Assembly (NCBI GenBank): GCA_035547515.1
Contig: DASZUS010000026.1
Location: forward strand, 113,371 to 177,370
Length of the DNA stretch: 64,000 nucleotides
Source of the DNA: DASZTV01 sp035547515
GTDB lineage: Bacteria; Actinomycetota; Actinomycetes; JAFAQI01
Direction: 5' to 3'
Below are positions 41,677 to 49,163 of this stretch, piece after piece. The notes under the pieces were generated by a model. The model did no database searches, was not told where the DNA came from, and saw nothing but the letters and a program-made list of their open reading frames with translations. The first letter of the stretch is position 1; the number at the start of each line of letters is the position of its first letter. The translations under genes and the position numbers were made by a program.

Positions 41677-43674
41677 ATGCCGACGCCGGAGCAGACAGTG
41701 CACGCAACGTCAACGATCCCCGGACAGCGGGTCGACTCATCGCAGGTGACTCGCGCCGGATCCCTTGTCGTCGACGGTCTCGTGGTCGACGCGCCCAGCG
41801 GGGCGCGACTTCTCGACAGCGTCGGCTTCGTCGTTCCCGGCGGGTCGATGCTCGCAGTGGCGGGGCCGACCGGAGCCGGTAAGACGACTCTGGCACGCGC
41901 CCTCGTCGGCGCGGTCCCGGTTGCCGCCGGAGAGATCCGCGTCGGTGGTCGCCAGGTCACCAACCTCGACCCGAGCCGGCGCGGGATCGGCTACGTCCCG
42001 CAGGAGGACGCGCTTCACGCCGGGCTCTCGGTACGCCGGACCCTGGACGACGCGGCTTCGCTGCGGATGGCCGGTGCGGACGCCGGCGAGCGCATGCAGC
42101 GCGTCGGCGCGGTGCTCGAGGAGACGCGGCTGACCGGCCAGGCTGCTCTTCCCGTGAGCGCCCTGTCGGCCGGCCAGCGCAAGCGAGTCGCCATCGCGAT
42201 CGAGCTGCTGAGCCGGCCCGCCGTACTCGTGCTCGACGAGCCGACCTCGAGCCTCGACCCCGGTTACGAGGACAGCGTCCTGACGACGCTGCGCGGGCTC
42301 GCCGACCGCGGGCACGGCGTGGTCATCGTGACCCACAGCCAGGTTGCGGTGGCGAAGTGCGACCGCGTCGTGCTTCTCGCCTCGGGTGGCCGGCTTGCGT
42401 ACTTCGGTGACCCGGCGCGGATGCACGAGCGATTCGGAACCTGCGGCGCCGGTGAGCTGTTCACGGCGCTGGATGCCGCGCGTCCGGCCCTGGTCCCGGG
42501 ACATCCTTCAGCGGCCTTCCGGGCAACGTCGGATCCGGCGGAGCCGGCCGGCACTGCAGCGCGGCCCGGCTTCCGCAGCCAGCTTGCGGTGTTGAGCCGT
42601 CGCTACTGCCACCTGATGTTCGCCGACCGCCGGCGAGCCTGGCTGCTCGCCGTACAGGGGGTCGTCCTGGGCGTCCTGCTGATGGCGTTCGTGACTCCGG
42701 ACGGGCTCGCCCGACCCGTCGACCAGCTCTCCTACGGCGTCCCGGTCTCCGCCACCGGGATGGCGGTGCTGCTGGTGACCTGCCTCACGTGGCTGGGCAT
42801 GTCCAACGCGATCCGCGAGATCGTCAAGGAGCGCCAGATCCTCGCCCGCGAGCATCGTGCCGGCCTGTCGGCGGCGGCGTACGTCGGCTCCAAGCTTGCG
42901 GTGCTCGGCCCGCTGCTTGCCGTCGAGGCGACCATCGTGGGGATCTTCGCGGTGCAGCGCCAGGAGGTGCCTCGCACCGGCGCGCTCCTGCCGTCGGGCA
43001 TCGTCGAGATCGTCCTGGCGCTCGCGCTCGCGGGAATCAGCGCGGTCGCGCTGGGCCTGCTCGTCTCCGCGGTCGTGCGCAGCGCGGACAAGGCGCTTGC
43101 GGTCCTTCCGATGCTGATCGTCGTCGAGTTCGTGCTGTCCGGCTTGACGCCGTCGGTCAGCTGGCCGGGACTGGCGCAGCTTCGCGACCTGGCCGGCACG
43201 CACTGGGCGGTTCAGGCCATCGAAGCCACCGTCACGGGCGACCGCCACTCCTGGCTGGTCGCGATCGCCGCGCTGGTTGCGCTCACCGTCGCGTCGGCTG
43301 GCGCGACGTTGCTCGTCGTACGCCGGTCGCTGCGCCTCCCGGTCGCTCGGCCCGCGCGGCAGCCGCTCGGCCAGCGGATCCGGCAAGCGGGTCGGCGCTG
43401 CAACCCCGAGATGGTGCGCCTGGCGCGAGTCGGTGTCGCCGGCCTGGCCGCGGTCGCGCTGCTCATCGCCGGAGCGCGCATGGTGATCCCGAACAGCGCG
43501 ATCGGCGGGACGGCGCCGATGACCACGGTGGCCGCCGACGGCGCCGCCGGACCCACGTCGCTCACCGACGAGCTCCCCGGGGTGATCGGCGACCTGTGGT
43601 GGATGTGGCAGACCGGCACCCACGTCGGGATCGCGGCAACCGAGGCGGCGTACCTGCGCGCCTCACTGTCCTGA
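41677..43674 (+). CDS. ABCG-like transporter (ATPase fused to ABC-2 permease)
   Basis: A 665-aa half-transporter in NBD-TMD order, as in eukaryotic ABCG/White proteins. Walker A GPTGAGKTT is near residue 65, the signature LSAGQRKRVAIAIELL near 165, and Walker B VLVLDEPTSSLDPG follows with a switch His in VIVTHSQ. The TMD (about 300-590) has ABC2_membrane features (NAIREIVKERQILAREHRAGLSAAAYVGSK). A final helix and polar C-terminal tail of about 60 residues lie beyond the usual family end. The substrate is unknown. Confidence 0.9.
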   Translation: MPTPEQTVHATSTIPGQRVDSSQVTRAGSLVVDGLVVDAPSGARLLDSVGFVVPGGSMLAVAGPTGAGKTTLARALVGAVPVAAGEIRVGGRQVTNLDPSRRGIGYVPQEDALHAGLSVRRTLDDAASLRMAGADAGERMQRVGAVLEETRLTGQAALPVSALSAGQRKRVAIAIELLSRPAVLVLDEPTSSLDPGYEDSVLTTLRGLADRGHGVVIVTHSQVAVAKCDRVVLLASGGRLAYFGDPARMHERFGTCGAGELFTALDAARPALVPGHPSAAFRATSDPAEPAGTAARPGFRSQLAVLSRRYCHLMFADRRRAWLLAVQGVVLGVLLMAFVTPDGLARPVDQLSYGVPVSATGMAVLLVTCLTWLGMSNAIREIVKERQILAREHRAGLSAAAYVGSKLAVLGPLLAVEATIVGIFAVQRQEVPRTGALLPSGIVEIVLALALAGISAVALGLLVSAVVRSADKALAVLPMLIVVEFVLSGLTPSVSWPGLAQLRDLAGTHWAVQAIEATVTGDRHSWLVAIAALVALTVASAGATLLVVRRSLRLPVARPARQPLGQRIRQAGRRCNPEMVRLARVGVAGLAAVALLIAGARMVIPNSAIGGTAPMTTVAADGAAGPTSLTDELPGVIGDLWWMWQTGTHVGIAATEAAYLRASLS

Positions 43675-43676
43675 CA

Positions 43677-43780
43677 TTTCCTCGAAGTAGCACATCACCG
43701 GGGCCGCAGCGGCCCGCAAAGCGGACACTGGCGGCGAAAGCGACCCAGGTGCCGCCCGGTCATGTGCTACTTCGAGGAAA
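43677..43780. repeat. 104-bp element with 26-bp inverted repeats (terminator-like)
   Basis: Left arm 43677-43702 and right arm 43755-43780 are inverted copies with one mismatch; the left arm begins TTTCCTCGAAGTAGCACAT. A smaller GCCGCAGCGGC hairpin lies inside. The left arm starts two bases after the ABCG-like stop, and the right arm contains the last codons and stop of the convergent GT2 gene. It can serve as a bidirectional terminator, or be a small palindromic repeat that supplied the GT2 stop. Confidence 0.8.
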
Positions 43781-44675
43781 CCGATGCACTGGCGAGCACT
43801 TCTGCCGTGTCACGCGGGCCGCGGCGGAGGGCCTCGATCGCTCCCGTGAGCAGTCCGCGGAGCAGCAGCGCGCGGTGCGGTGAGTGCAGCAGCCAGGTGA
43901 TCCAGCGGCGCAGGGTCGCGCCGCCGTAGACCAACCGCTCGCGCGGGCTCAGTGCGGAGCTCCGGGTGAACAGCCAGAGCTTGTTGCGGACCTCGAAGTG
44001 CATCCGCGGCCCCGGGTCGCCGGTGGGCTTCGCGGCGTGACGGGTGACGCTGTCCGGGCACATCAGGCCGACCGAGGAGCGCAGCACCCGCGCGGTGTAC
44101 TCGAAGTCGTCGTTCCAGATGAAGTAGTCGGCAACCGGCAGGTCGTTGCGCCGCGCGGCGAGCCCGTCGACGAGGACCGAGACGAACGATGCCGAGCGGA
44201 TCGGCAGGCATCCCGCTGTCGCCGCGTCGGCGCGCTCGCGGTCGGAGACGAACGGCCGCTCGCGCGGCAGGTTCATCGGGATCGGTTCGCCGTCGAGGCC
44301 GACGACACGGCTGGCGACGATCGCCGGCGTCGCGCCGGGGTAGCGGTCCCGGGCGGCAAGCAGCTTCTCGAGCGCGTCTGGCAGGGGCGCTGCGTCGTCG
44401 TCCATCAGCCACAGTGCCGAGGCGCGTGGCCGCGCGGCAGCTACCCCGAAGGCGAAGCCGCCGGCCCCGCCGAGATTGGCCGGCAGCTGATGCAGCGTCA
44501 CCGACGGGTAGTGCTCGGCGAGGGCCGCCCCTGTGCCGTCGCTCGACGCGTTGTCGACGACCACGATCTCGTCAACCGGCCGCGTCTGCGAGGCGATCGC
44601 GGCGAGGCACTCCAGCAGCAGCTCGCGCCGGTTGAAGGTCACGACCACCGCCACGACGCCGTTGGCGGCGCTCAC
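43767..44675 (-). CDS. GT2 glycosyltransferase (GlfT1/rhamnosyltransferase-like)
   Basis: A 302-aa GT-A fold enzyme. VAVVVTFNRRELLLECLAAI opens it, VDNASSDGTGAAL binds the nucleotide, NLGGAGGFAFGVAAA is the block shared with galactofuranosyl- and rhamnosyltransferases, and LWLMDDDAAP holds the metal-binding Asp. IWNDDFEYTARV is the probable acceptor/catalytic acid site. This resembles the priming galactofuranosyltransferase GlfT1, but the donor is not certain. GTG 44675 stands just after the stop of the sulfotransferase-like gene. Its final codons are in the inverted repeat. Confidence 0.85.
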   Translation of the reverse strand: MSAANGVVAVVVTFNRRELLLECLAAIASQTRPVDEIVVVDNASSDGTGAALAEHYPSVTLHQLPANLGGAGGFAFGVAAARPRASALWLMDDDAAPLPDALEKLLAARDRYPGATPAIVASRVVGLDGEPIPMNLPRERPFVSDRERADAATAGCLPIRSASFVSVLVDGLAARRNDLPVADYFIWNDDFEYTARVLRSSVGLMCPDSVTRHAAKPTGDPGPRMHFEVRNKLWLFTRSSALSPRERLVYGGATLRRWITWLLHSPHRALLLRGLLTGAIEALRRGPRDTAEVLASASVSSK

Positions 44676-44676
44676 C

Positions 44677-45843
44677 TCAGGATCGATGCCGGCGTACGAC
44701 GTCGGCGAGCTTCCACGCCGCCGACCTGCCACGGCGAAACGGCGTGTAGCGGAGCACGCTGGGGGCGGCGTTGCGGGCGAGCTTGTTGAGCCGGGACACG
44801 TCAGAGGCGCGGGCGTACCGGCGCTGGTACTGCGTCCCGAGGGTGTCCAAGGCCACCTCGAGGACTTCGGCGTCGGTGATGTCCTCAGGCTGTACGCCCG
44901 GCGGGAACACCTTCGGTGCCGCGAGCTCCTGCAGGTCCCCGATCACCTCGACGCCGGTCTGGCGAAGCCGGCGGATCCGGCGGGCCGACTGCTCGCGCAC
45001 CCACTCCTGACGCTCCTCCGGGACCTGCAGACGCTTGCCGCGCCCCCGCTCGGCGAGCAGCCCGTGGGCGAGCTTCCCTTTCACGTGGCGCGAGTAGAAC
45101 CACAGCGGCACATCCGCCAGTCGTGCGTTCAGCCGGCGAAGCATCTCGACCTCGGCGACGCCGAGTGACTGGTTCGCCTTCGTCTCGCCGAGCTCTATCT
45201 CGATGTCGCCGACACCGATCGCCTGGGCGAAGCGCCGCCACAGCAGGTCCCGGGGCGCGGACGACGGTGGGACGGTCACCACGTGGACGTGGTCGGTGCC
45301 GACCAGCGCGGACCAGCGGTTCACCACCCGGACGGTGTCGTGCGCCGCCCAGAACCACCTCGCACGCGGCCGCCGTCGCCGGGGTGGAGTGTCGATGATG
45401 TCGCCGAGCCAGTCGTGCCAGGTACGCACGTTCTTGTGCTTGACCGTCTCCTGCCACTCGGCGGGGAGCAGCCCAGCGAGGTCGCGAATCGTCAGGATCA
45501 CGTGGACGTCGACCCCGGCGAGGCTGCCGATCGCTCTGGCGGCTTGCGCGTCGTCGGCTCCGCAGAAGAGCTCGTGGGTGATGATCGCGGACCTGCGCGA
45601 GGTCGACTTCGCGGCCTTCGCAAGCGCATCCCAGGCACCCGCCCACGTCCCGCCCGGGTCGTCGGGCGCCTGCTCGGCACCCAGGATGTCCTGCGCGGCG
45701 CGGAAGTGGTCGTTGATGTCGATCCCGGGGACCTCGAGCCCATGATGGGCGAGCTCGTCTCGATGCTGGAACAGCACGTCCTGCAAGAAGGTCGTCCCGC
45801 ACTTCGGCTCGCCGATGTGCAGGTAGACGGTCCCCGTCGTCAC
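44677..45843 (-). CDS. Sulfotransferase-like protein A
   Basis: A 388-aa protein. YLHIGEPKCGTTFLQDVLF near the N-terminus is the PAPS-binding P-loop-like motif of sulfotransferases. Other blocks are IITHELFCGADD, ILTIRDLAGLLPAEWQETVKH and WHDWLGDIID. The same blocks recur in the upstream gene, so the two are tandem paralogues. Sulfotransferases move sulfate from PAPS to hydroxyls of sugars or lipids; activity here is inferred. GTG 45843 overlaps the upstream stop (GTGA). A basic C-terminus (RRGRSAAWKLADVVRRHRS) could contact the membrane. Confidence 0.72.
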   Translation of the reverse strand: MTTGTVYLHIGEPKCGTTFLQDVLFQHRDELAHHGLEVPGIDINDHFRAAQDILGAEQAPDDPGGTWAGAWDALAKAAKSTSRRSAIITHELFCGADDAQAARAIGSLAGVDVHVILTIRDLAGLLPAEWQETVKHKNVRTWHDWLGDIIDTPPRRRRPRARWFWAAHDTVRVVNRWSALVGTDHVHVVTVPPSSAPRDLLWRRFAQAIGVGDIEIELGETKANQSLGVAEVEMLRRLNARLADVPLWFYSRHVKGKLAHGLLAERGRGKRLQVPEERQEWVREQSARRIRRLRQTGVEVIGDLQELAAPKVFPPGVQPEDITDAEVLEVALDTLGTQYQRRYARASDVSRLNKLARNAAPSVLRYTPFRRGRSAAWKLADVVRRHRS

Positions 45844-47084
45844 TGCCGCACCCCTTGCCTGCCGCGCCTGCGCCGGCGGGCGGCGTTCGCGAGGTCCCAG
45901 TAGCCGCGCCGCAGCCCGTGAATCGCGCGCGACTTGTGGCTCGCGCGGATCAGGGCGCGCTTCACGGCGGACTGCCTGGCCGGCTCGACCGGCTCCACGC
46001 GAGGTTGGATGCCTTGTTCGGCCGCGCGCTCCGCCAGCAGCGAGGTGATGATCGACAGCGCGGGACGCAGGAGCTCCTCGCCATCGAGGTCGTCGGGGCT
46101 GCGCGAGACGTGCCGTGCCGCCGCCCGCGGGCGTACCGGGGCGAGGTCGGAGAGGTCACCGACGATGTCGACGCCCGCGGCCCGCAGGCCGGCCGCGACC
46201 CGCTTGGACTCCTTCGCCGCCCACGCGAAGCGGTCCTTCGGCAGCTCCAGCCGCTCGGGCTTCGGCTCGTTGGCGAGGATCTGCGCAGCCAGCTGGTCCT
46301 TCACCACGTTCATGTAGAACCAGTTCGGCAGCTCTTCGGGCAGCGCGAGGTTGATCTGGCGGAGCAGCTCGGTCTCTGCAAGGCCGAGTGAGGCGTTGGC
46401 GCCCCCGACCGTCGGGTCGACGCTCTTGTGGCGCGCCCCGATGATGCCCGCGAACCGCTGCCAGAGCAGGTCCGGCGCGCTGCCCCGAGGCGGCACGGTG
46501 ACCACGTGCACCCGCTCGGGCGGCAGGCCCTGCGACCAGATCCGCAGGATCTCCAAGGTGTCGTGGACCCGCCAGAACCAGAACTGCCGGCGGTCGTCGG
46601 CGTCGGCCTCGTGGTCGATGATGTCGCCGAGCCAGTCGTGCCAGCCGCGGGTGCTGCGGTGCTTGACGCTCTCCTGCCACTCCGCGGGGATCAGCGTCGC
46701 GAAGTCGCGTACGCCGAGGATCACGTGGACCTCGGCATCGCCGAACGAGGCCAGTGCCCGCTTCGCCTGGTCCTCGCTGACCGCCGCGAAAAGCTCGTGG
46801 GAGATCACCGCGGCGCGCGGCGCGCGCTGCGCCTGGCGGGAGATCCGGTCCCAGGCACCGGCGTACGAGCCGATCGGGTCGTTCGGCAGCTGCTCCACCT
46901 CGCGCAGGTCCATTGCCGCGCGCCAGTGGGCGAGCGGGCGCGGGCCGGGCAGCATCACGCCGTCGAGCGCCAGGGCGGCGCGGTTGCGCCACATGACCTG
47001 CTGAAGGTGCGTGCTGCCGGTCTTCGGCTCACCGACATGCAGAAAGATCTGCGGCGGCTTCTGCTGCCCAGCCTCCGCCCGCAC
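45840..47084 (-). CDS. Sulfotransferase-like protein B
   Basis: A 414-aa paralogue of the downstream gene. The P-loop-like motif is IFLHVGEPKTGSTHLQQVMW. It shares SHELFAAVSEDQ, VRDFATLIPAEWQESVKH, GWHDWLGDIID and VHVVTVPP, and has a basic C-terminal tail. GTG 47084 is chosen because TATCCT ends 6 nt upstream; a GTG at 47108 would overlap the divergent GT2 gene. It heads a three-gene minus-strand run with protein A and the GT2 enzyme, facing the glf genes. The acceptor is unknown. Confidence 0.72.
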   Translation of the reverse strand: MRAEAGQQKPPQIFLHVGEPKTGSTHLQQVMWRNRAALALDGVMLPGPRPLAHWRAAMDLREVEQLPNDPIGSYAGAWDRISRQAQRAPRAAVISHELFAAVSEDQAKRALASFGDAEVHVILGVRDFATLIPAEWQESVKHRSTRGWHDWLGDIIDHEADADDRRQFWFWRVHDTLEILRIWSQGLPPERVHVVTVPPRGSAPDLLWQRFAGIIGARHKSVDPTVGGANASLGLAETELLRQINLALPEELPNWFYMNVVKDQLAAQILANEPKPERLELPKDRFAWAAKESKRVAAGLRAAGVDIVGDLSDLAPVRPRAAARHVSRSPDDLDGEELLRPALSIITSLLAERAAEQGIQPRVEPVEPARQSAVKRALIRASHKSRAIHGLRRGYWDLANAARRRRRGRQGVRQ

Positions 47085-47089
47085 CGCCC

Positions 47090-47096
47090 TAGGATA
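47090..47096. promoter_or_regulatory. Overlapping divergent -10 boxes of the glycan locus
   Basis: On the plus strand TAGGAT (47090-47095) lies 7 nt before GTG 47103. On the minus strand TATCCT (47096-47091) lies 6 nt before GTG 47084. Both fit leaderless starts, and the boxes share five base pairs, so the two directions should compete for RNA polymerase. Confidence 0.6.
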
Positions 47097-47102
47097 ATCG
47101 CG

Positions 47103-47981
47103 GTGCACGAGCCCTTCGCGCTGATGCTGCCGGTGTTCGGCGGTGACCGCCCGGAGTTCCTCAAGCAGGCGTTTCACAGCTCGGTGCACGACCAGGAGCT
47201 GCGACCGAACCAGGTGGTCCTGGTGCGCGACGGACCGGTCGGCGAGGATCTGCGCCGCACCCTGGACCAGCTTCGCGAGAGCTCGCCGGTGCCGGTCACC
47301 TACGTCGAGATCGAGGTCAACGGCGGGCTCGGCCCCGCACTCGACGCCGGGCTGCACGCATCCAAGTACGACGTGGTCGCCCGGATGGACGCCGACGACA
47401 TCTCGATGCCGAACCGGTTCGCCGTACAGGTGCCGCTGATCGAGGAGGCCGACATCGTGGGTTCCGGTCTGCTGGAGTTCCACGACGACATCACGAACGT
47501 CGTCGGCCGCCGGGTGCCGCCGGTCGGGGCGGAGGCGATCCGCAGCTACGCCCACCTGCACGATCCGTTCAACCACCCGACGGTTGTCTACCGCCGCCAG
47601 GCGGTGCTGGCCGCAGGAGGGTACGGCGGCACGGTGCCGCTGATGGAGGACTACTGGCTGTTCGCGCGGATGCTCGCCGACGGCGCCGAGGCGGTCAACG
47701 TCGCCGAGCCGCTGGTCTACTACCGGGTCAGCAGCGGGGCCTACCAGCGACGCGGCGGCCGGGACCTCTTGCGGGCCGAGCTGCGCCTGCAGCGGGGGAT
47801 GCGCAAGGCCGGCATCACCACCCGCGCGGAGTACGTCCGCAACGTCACGATTCGGGGCGGCTACCGGCTGGTGCCGTGGCGGCTGCGGCGTAGCCTGTAC
47901 ACCACCATGGTGGCCACCCGTTTCGCCAAGAAGTCGGACGACTCGGCAGCCGACGGCTCGACCCCTCCGGTGACTAAGTGA
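47103..47981 (+). CDS. GT2 glycosyltransferase upstream of glf
   Basis: A 292-aa GT-A enzyme. MLPVFGGDRPEFLKQAFHSS and NQVVLVRDGPVG begin the fold, VEVNGGLGPALDAGL-like sequence follows, and VVARMDADDISMPNRF contains the metal-binding DxD. HPTVVYRRQAVLAAGGYGG and MEDYWLFARML complete the family pattern seen in WcaA/SpsA-like transferases. GTG 47103 is preferred for the -10 box at 47090; ATG 47124 is an alternative. Its stop overlaps the glf start (GTGA), linking it to galactofuranose metabolism. Donor and acceptor are unknown. Confidence 0.85.
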   Translation: MHEPFALMLPVFGGDRPEFLKQAFHSSVHDQELRPNQVVLVRDGPVGEDLRRTLDQLRESSPVPVTYVEIEVNGGLGPALDAGLHASKYDVVARMDADDISMPNRFAVQVPLIEEADIVGSGLLEFHDDITNVVGRRVPPVGAEAIRSYAHLHDPFNHPTVVYRRQAVLAAGGYGGTVPLMEDYWLFARMLADGAEAVNVAEPLVYYRVSSGAYQRRGGRDLLRAELRLQRGMRKAGITTRAEYVRNVTIRGGYRLVPWRLRRSLYTTMVATRFAKKSDDSAADGSTPPVTK

Positions 47982-49144
47982 CCGACCTCGTCGTCGTCGG
48001 ATCGGGGTTCTTCGGTCTGACCGTCGCAGAGCGCTGCGCGACCGAGCTGGGTCTCAAGGTCCGCGTCATCGAACGCCGCCACCACATCGGCGGCAATGCC
48101 TACACCGAGCCCGAGTCGCAGACCGGGATCGAAGTACACATGTACGGCTCGCACCTGTTCCACACCTCGAACAAGCGGGTGTGGGACTACGCCAACCTCT
48201 ACTCCGCCTTCACCGGCTACCGCCACCACGTGTACTCGAAGTACCGCGGGCGCATCTATCCGATGCCGATCAACCTCGGCACGATCTGCCAGTACTTCGA
48301 GAAGGCGATGTCGCCCGACGAGGCGCGCGCCCTGGTCGCCGAGCAGGCCGGGGACGCCTCCGCGGAAGCCAACAACCTCGAGGAGAAGGCGATCTCGCTG
48401 ATCGGACGCCCGCTCTACGAGGCCTTCATCCGCGGCTACACGGCCAAGCAGTGGCAGACCGATCCGCGTGAGCTCTCCGCGGAGATCATCACGCGCCTGC
48501 CGGTGCGCTACACCTTCGACAACCGGTACTTCGCCGACACCTACGAGGGCCTGCCGGTCGACGGCTACACCAAGTGGCTGGAGCGGATGGCCGGCCACGA
48601 CAACATCGAGGTACAGCTCGGGATCGACTTCTTCGACATCCGCAAGGACATCGTCGGTCAGGTTCCGATCGTCTACACCGGTCCGCTCGATGCGTACTTC
48701 GACCACGTCGAAGGGACGCTCGGCTGGCGGACTCTCGACCTCGTGACCGAGGTCGTCGCGACGGGTGACTACCAGGGGACGTCGGTGGTCAACTACGCCG
48801 ACGAGGACGTGCCGTTCACCCGCATCCACGAGTTCCGCCACCTGCACCCCGAGCGCGACTACTACCCCGACGACGCATCGGTGATCATGCGGGAGTTCTC
48901 CCGGGTCGCCGACGCCAGCGACGAGCCGTACTACCCGATCAACACCGCCGAGGACCGCGAGCGCCTGCTGAAGTACCGGGAGCTGGCCAAGCGTGAGCCG
49001 CAGGTGGTGTTCGGCGGCCGCCTCGGCTCGTACAAGTACCTCGACATGCACATGGCCATCGGCGCGGCGCTGTCGACCTTCGACAACAAGATCCGGCCGC
49101 ACTTCGAAAACCACGAGCCGCTCGCCTCTGGCGACGACGACTGA
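47978..49144 (+). CDS. glf: UDP-galactopyranose mutase
   Basis: A 388-aa FAD enzyme converting UDP-galactopyranose to UDP-galactofuranose, the donor for galactan. The dinucleotide site VVVGSGFFGLTVAERCA is at the N-terminus, RRHHIGGNAY follows, and YGSHLFHTSNKRVWDY and FIRGYTAKQWQTDP are active-site blocks; the Arg and Tyr residues that hold the diphosphate are present. Length and order are normal. It lies between the GT2 gene and glfT2, as in galactan loci. Confidence 0.97.
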   Translation: MTDLVVVGSGFFGLTVAERCATELGLKVRVIERRHHIGGNAYTEPESQTGIEVHMYGSHLFHTSNKRVWDYANLYSAFTGYRHHVYSKYRGRIYPMPINLGTICQYFEKAMSPDEARALVAEQAGDASAEANNLEEKAISLIGRPLYEAFIRGYTAKQWQTDPRELSAEIITRLPVRYTFDNRYFADTYEGLPVDGYTKWLERMAGHDNIEVQLGIDFFDIRKDIVGQVPIVYTGPLDAYFDHVEGTLGWRTLDLVTEVVATGDYQGTSVVNYADEDVPFTRIHEFRHLHPERDYYPDDASVIMREFSRVADASDEPYYPINTAEDRERLLKYRELAKREPQVVFGGRLGSYKYLDMHMAIGAALSTFDNKIRPHFENHEPLASGDDD

Positions 49145-49163
49145 GACGCCGGGAGACGACGAG

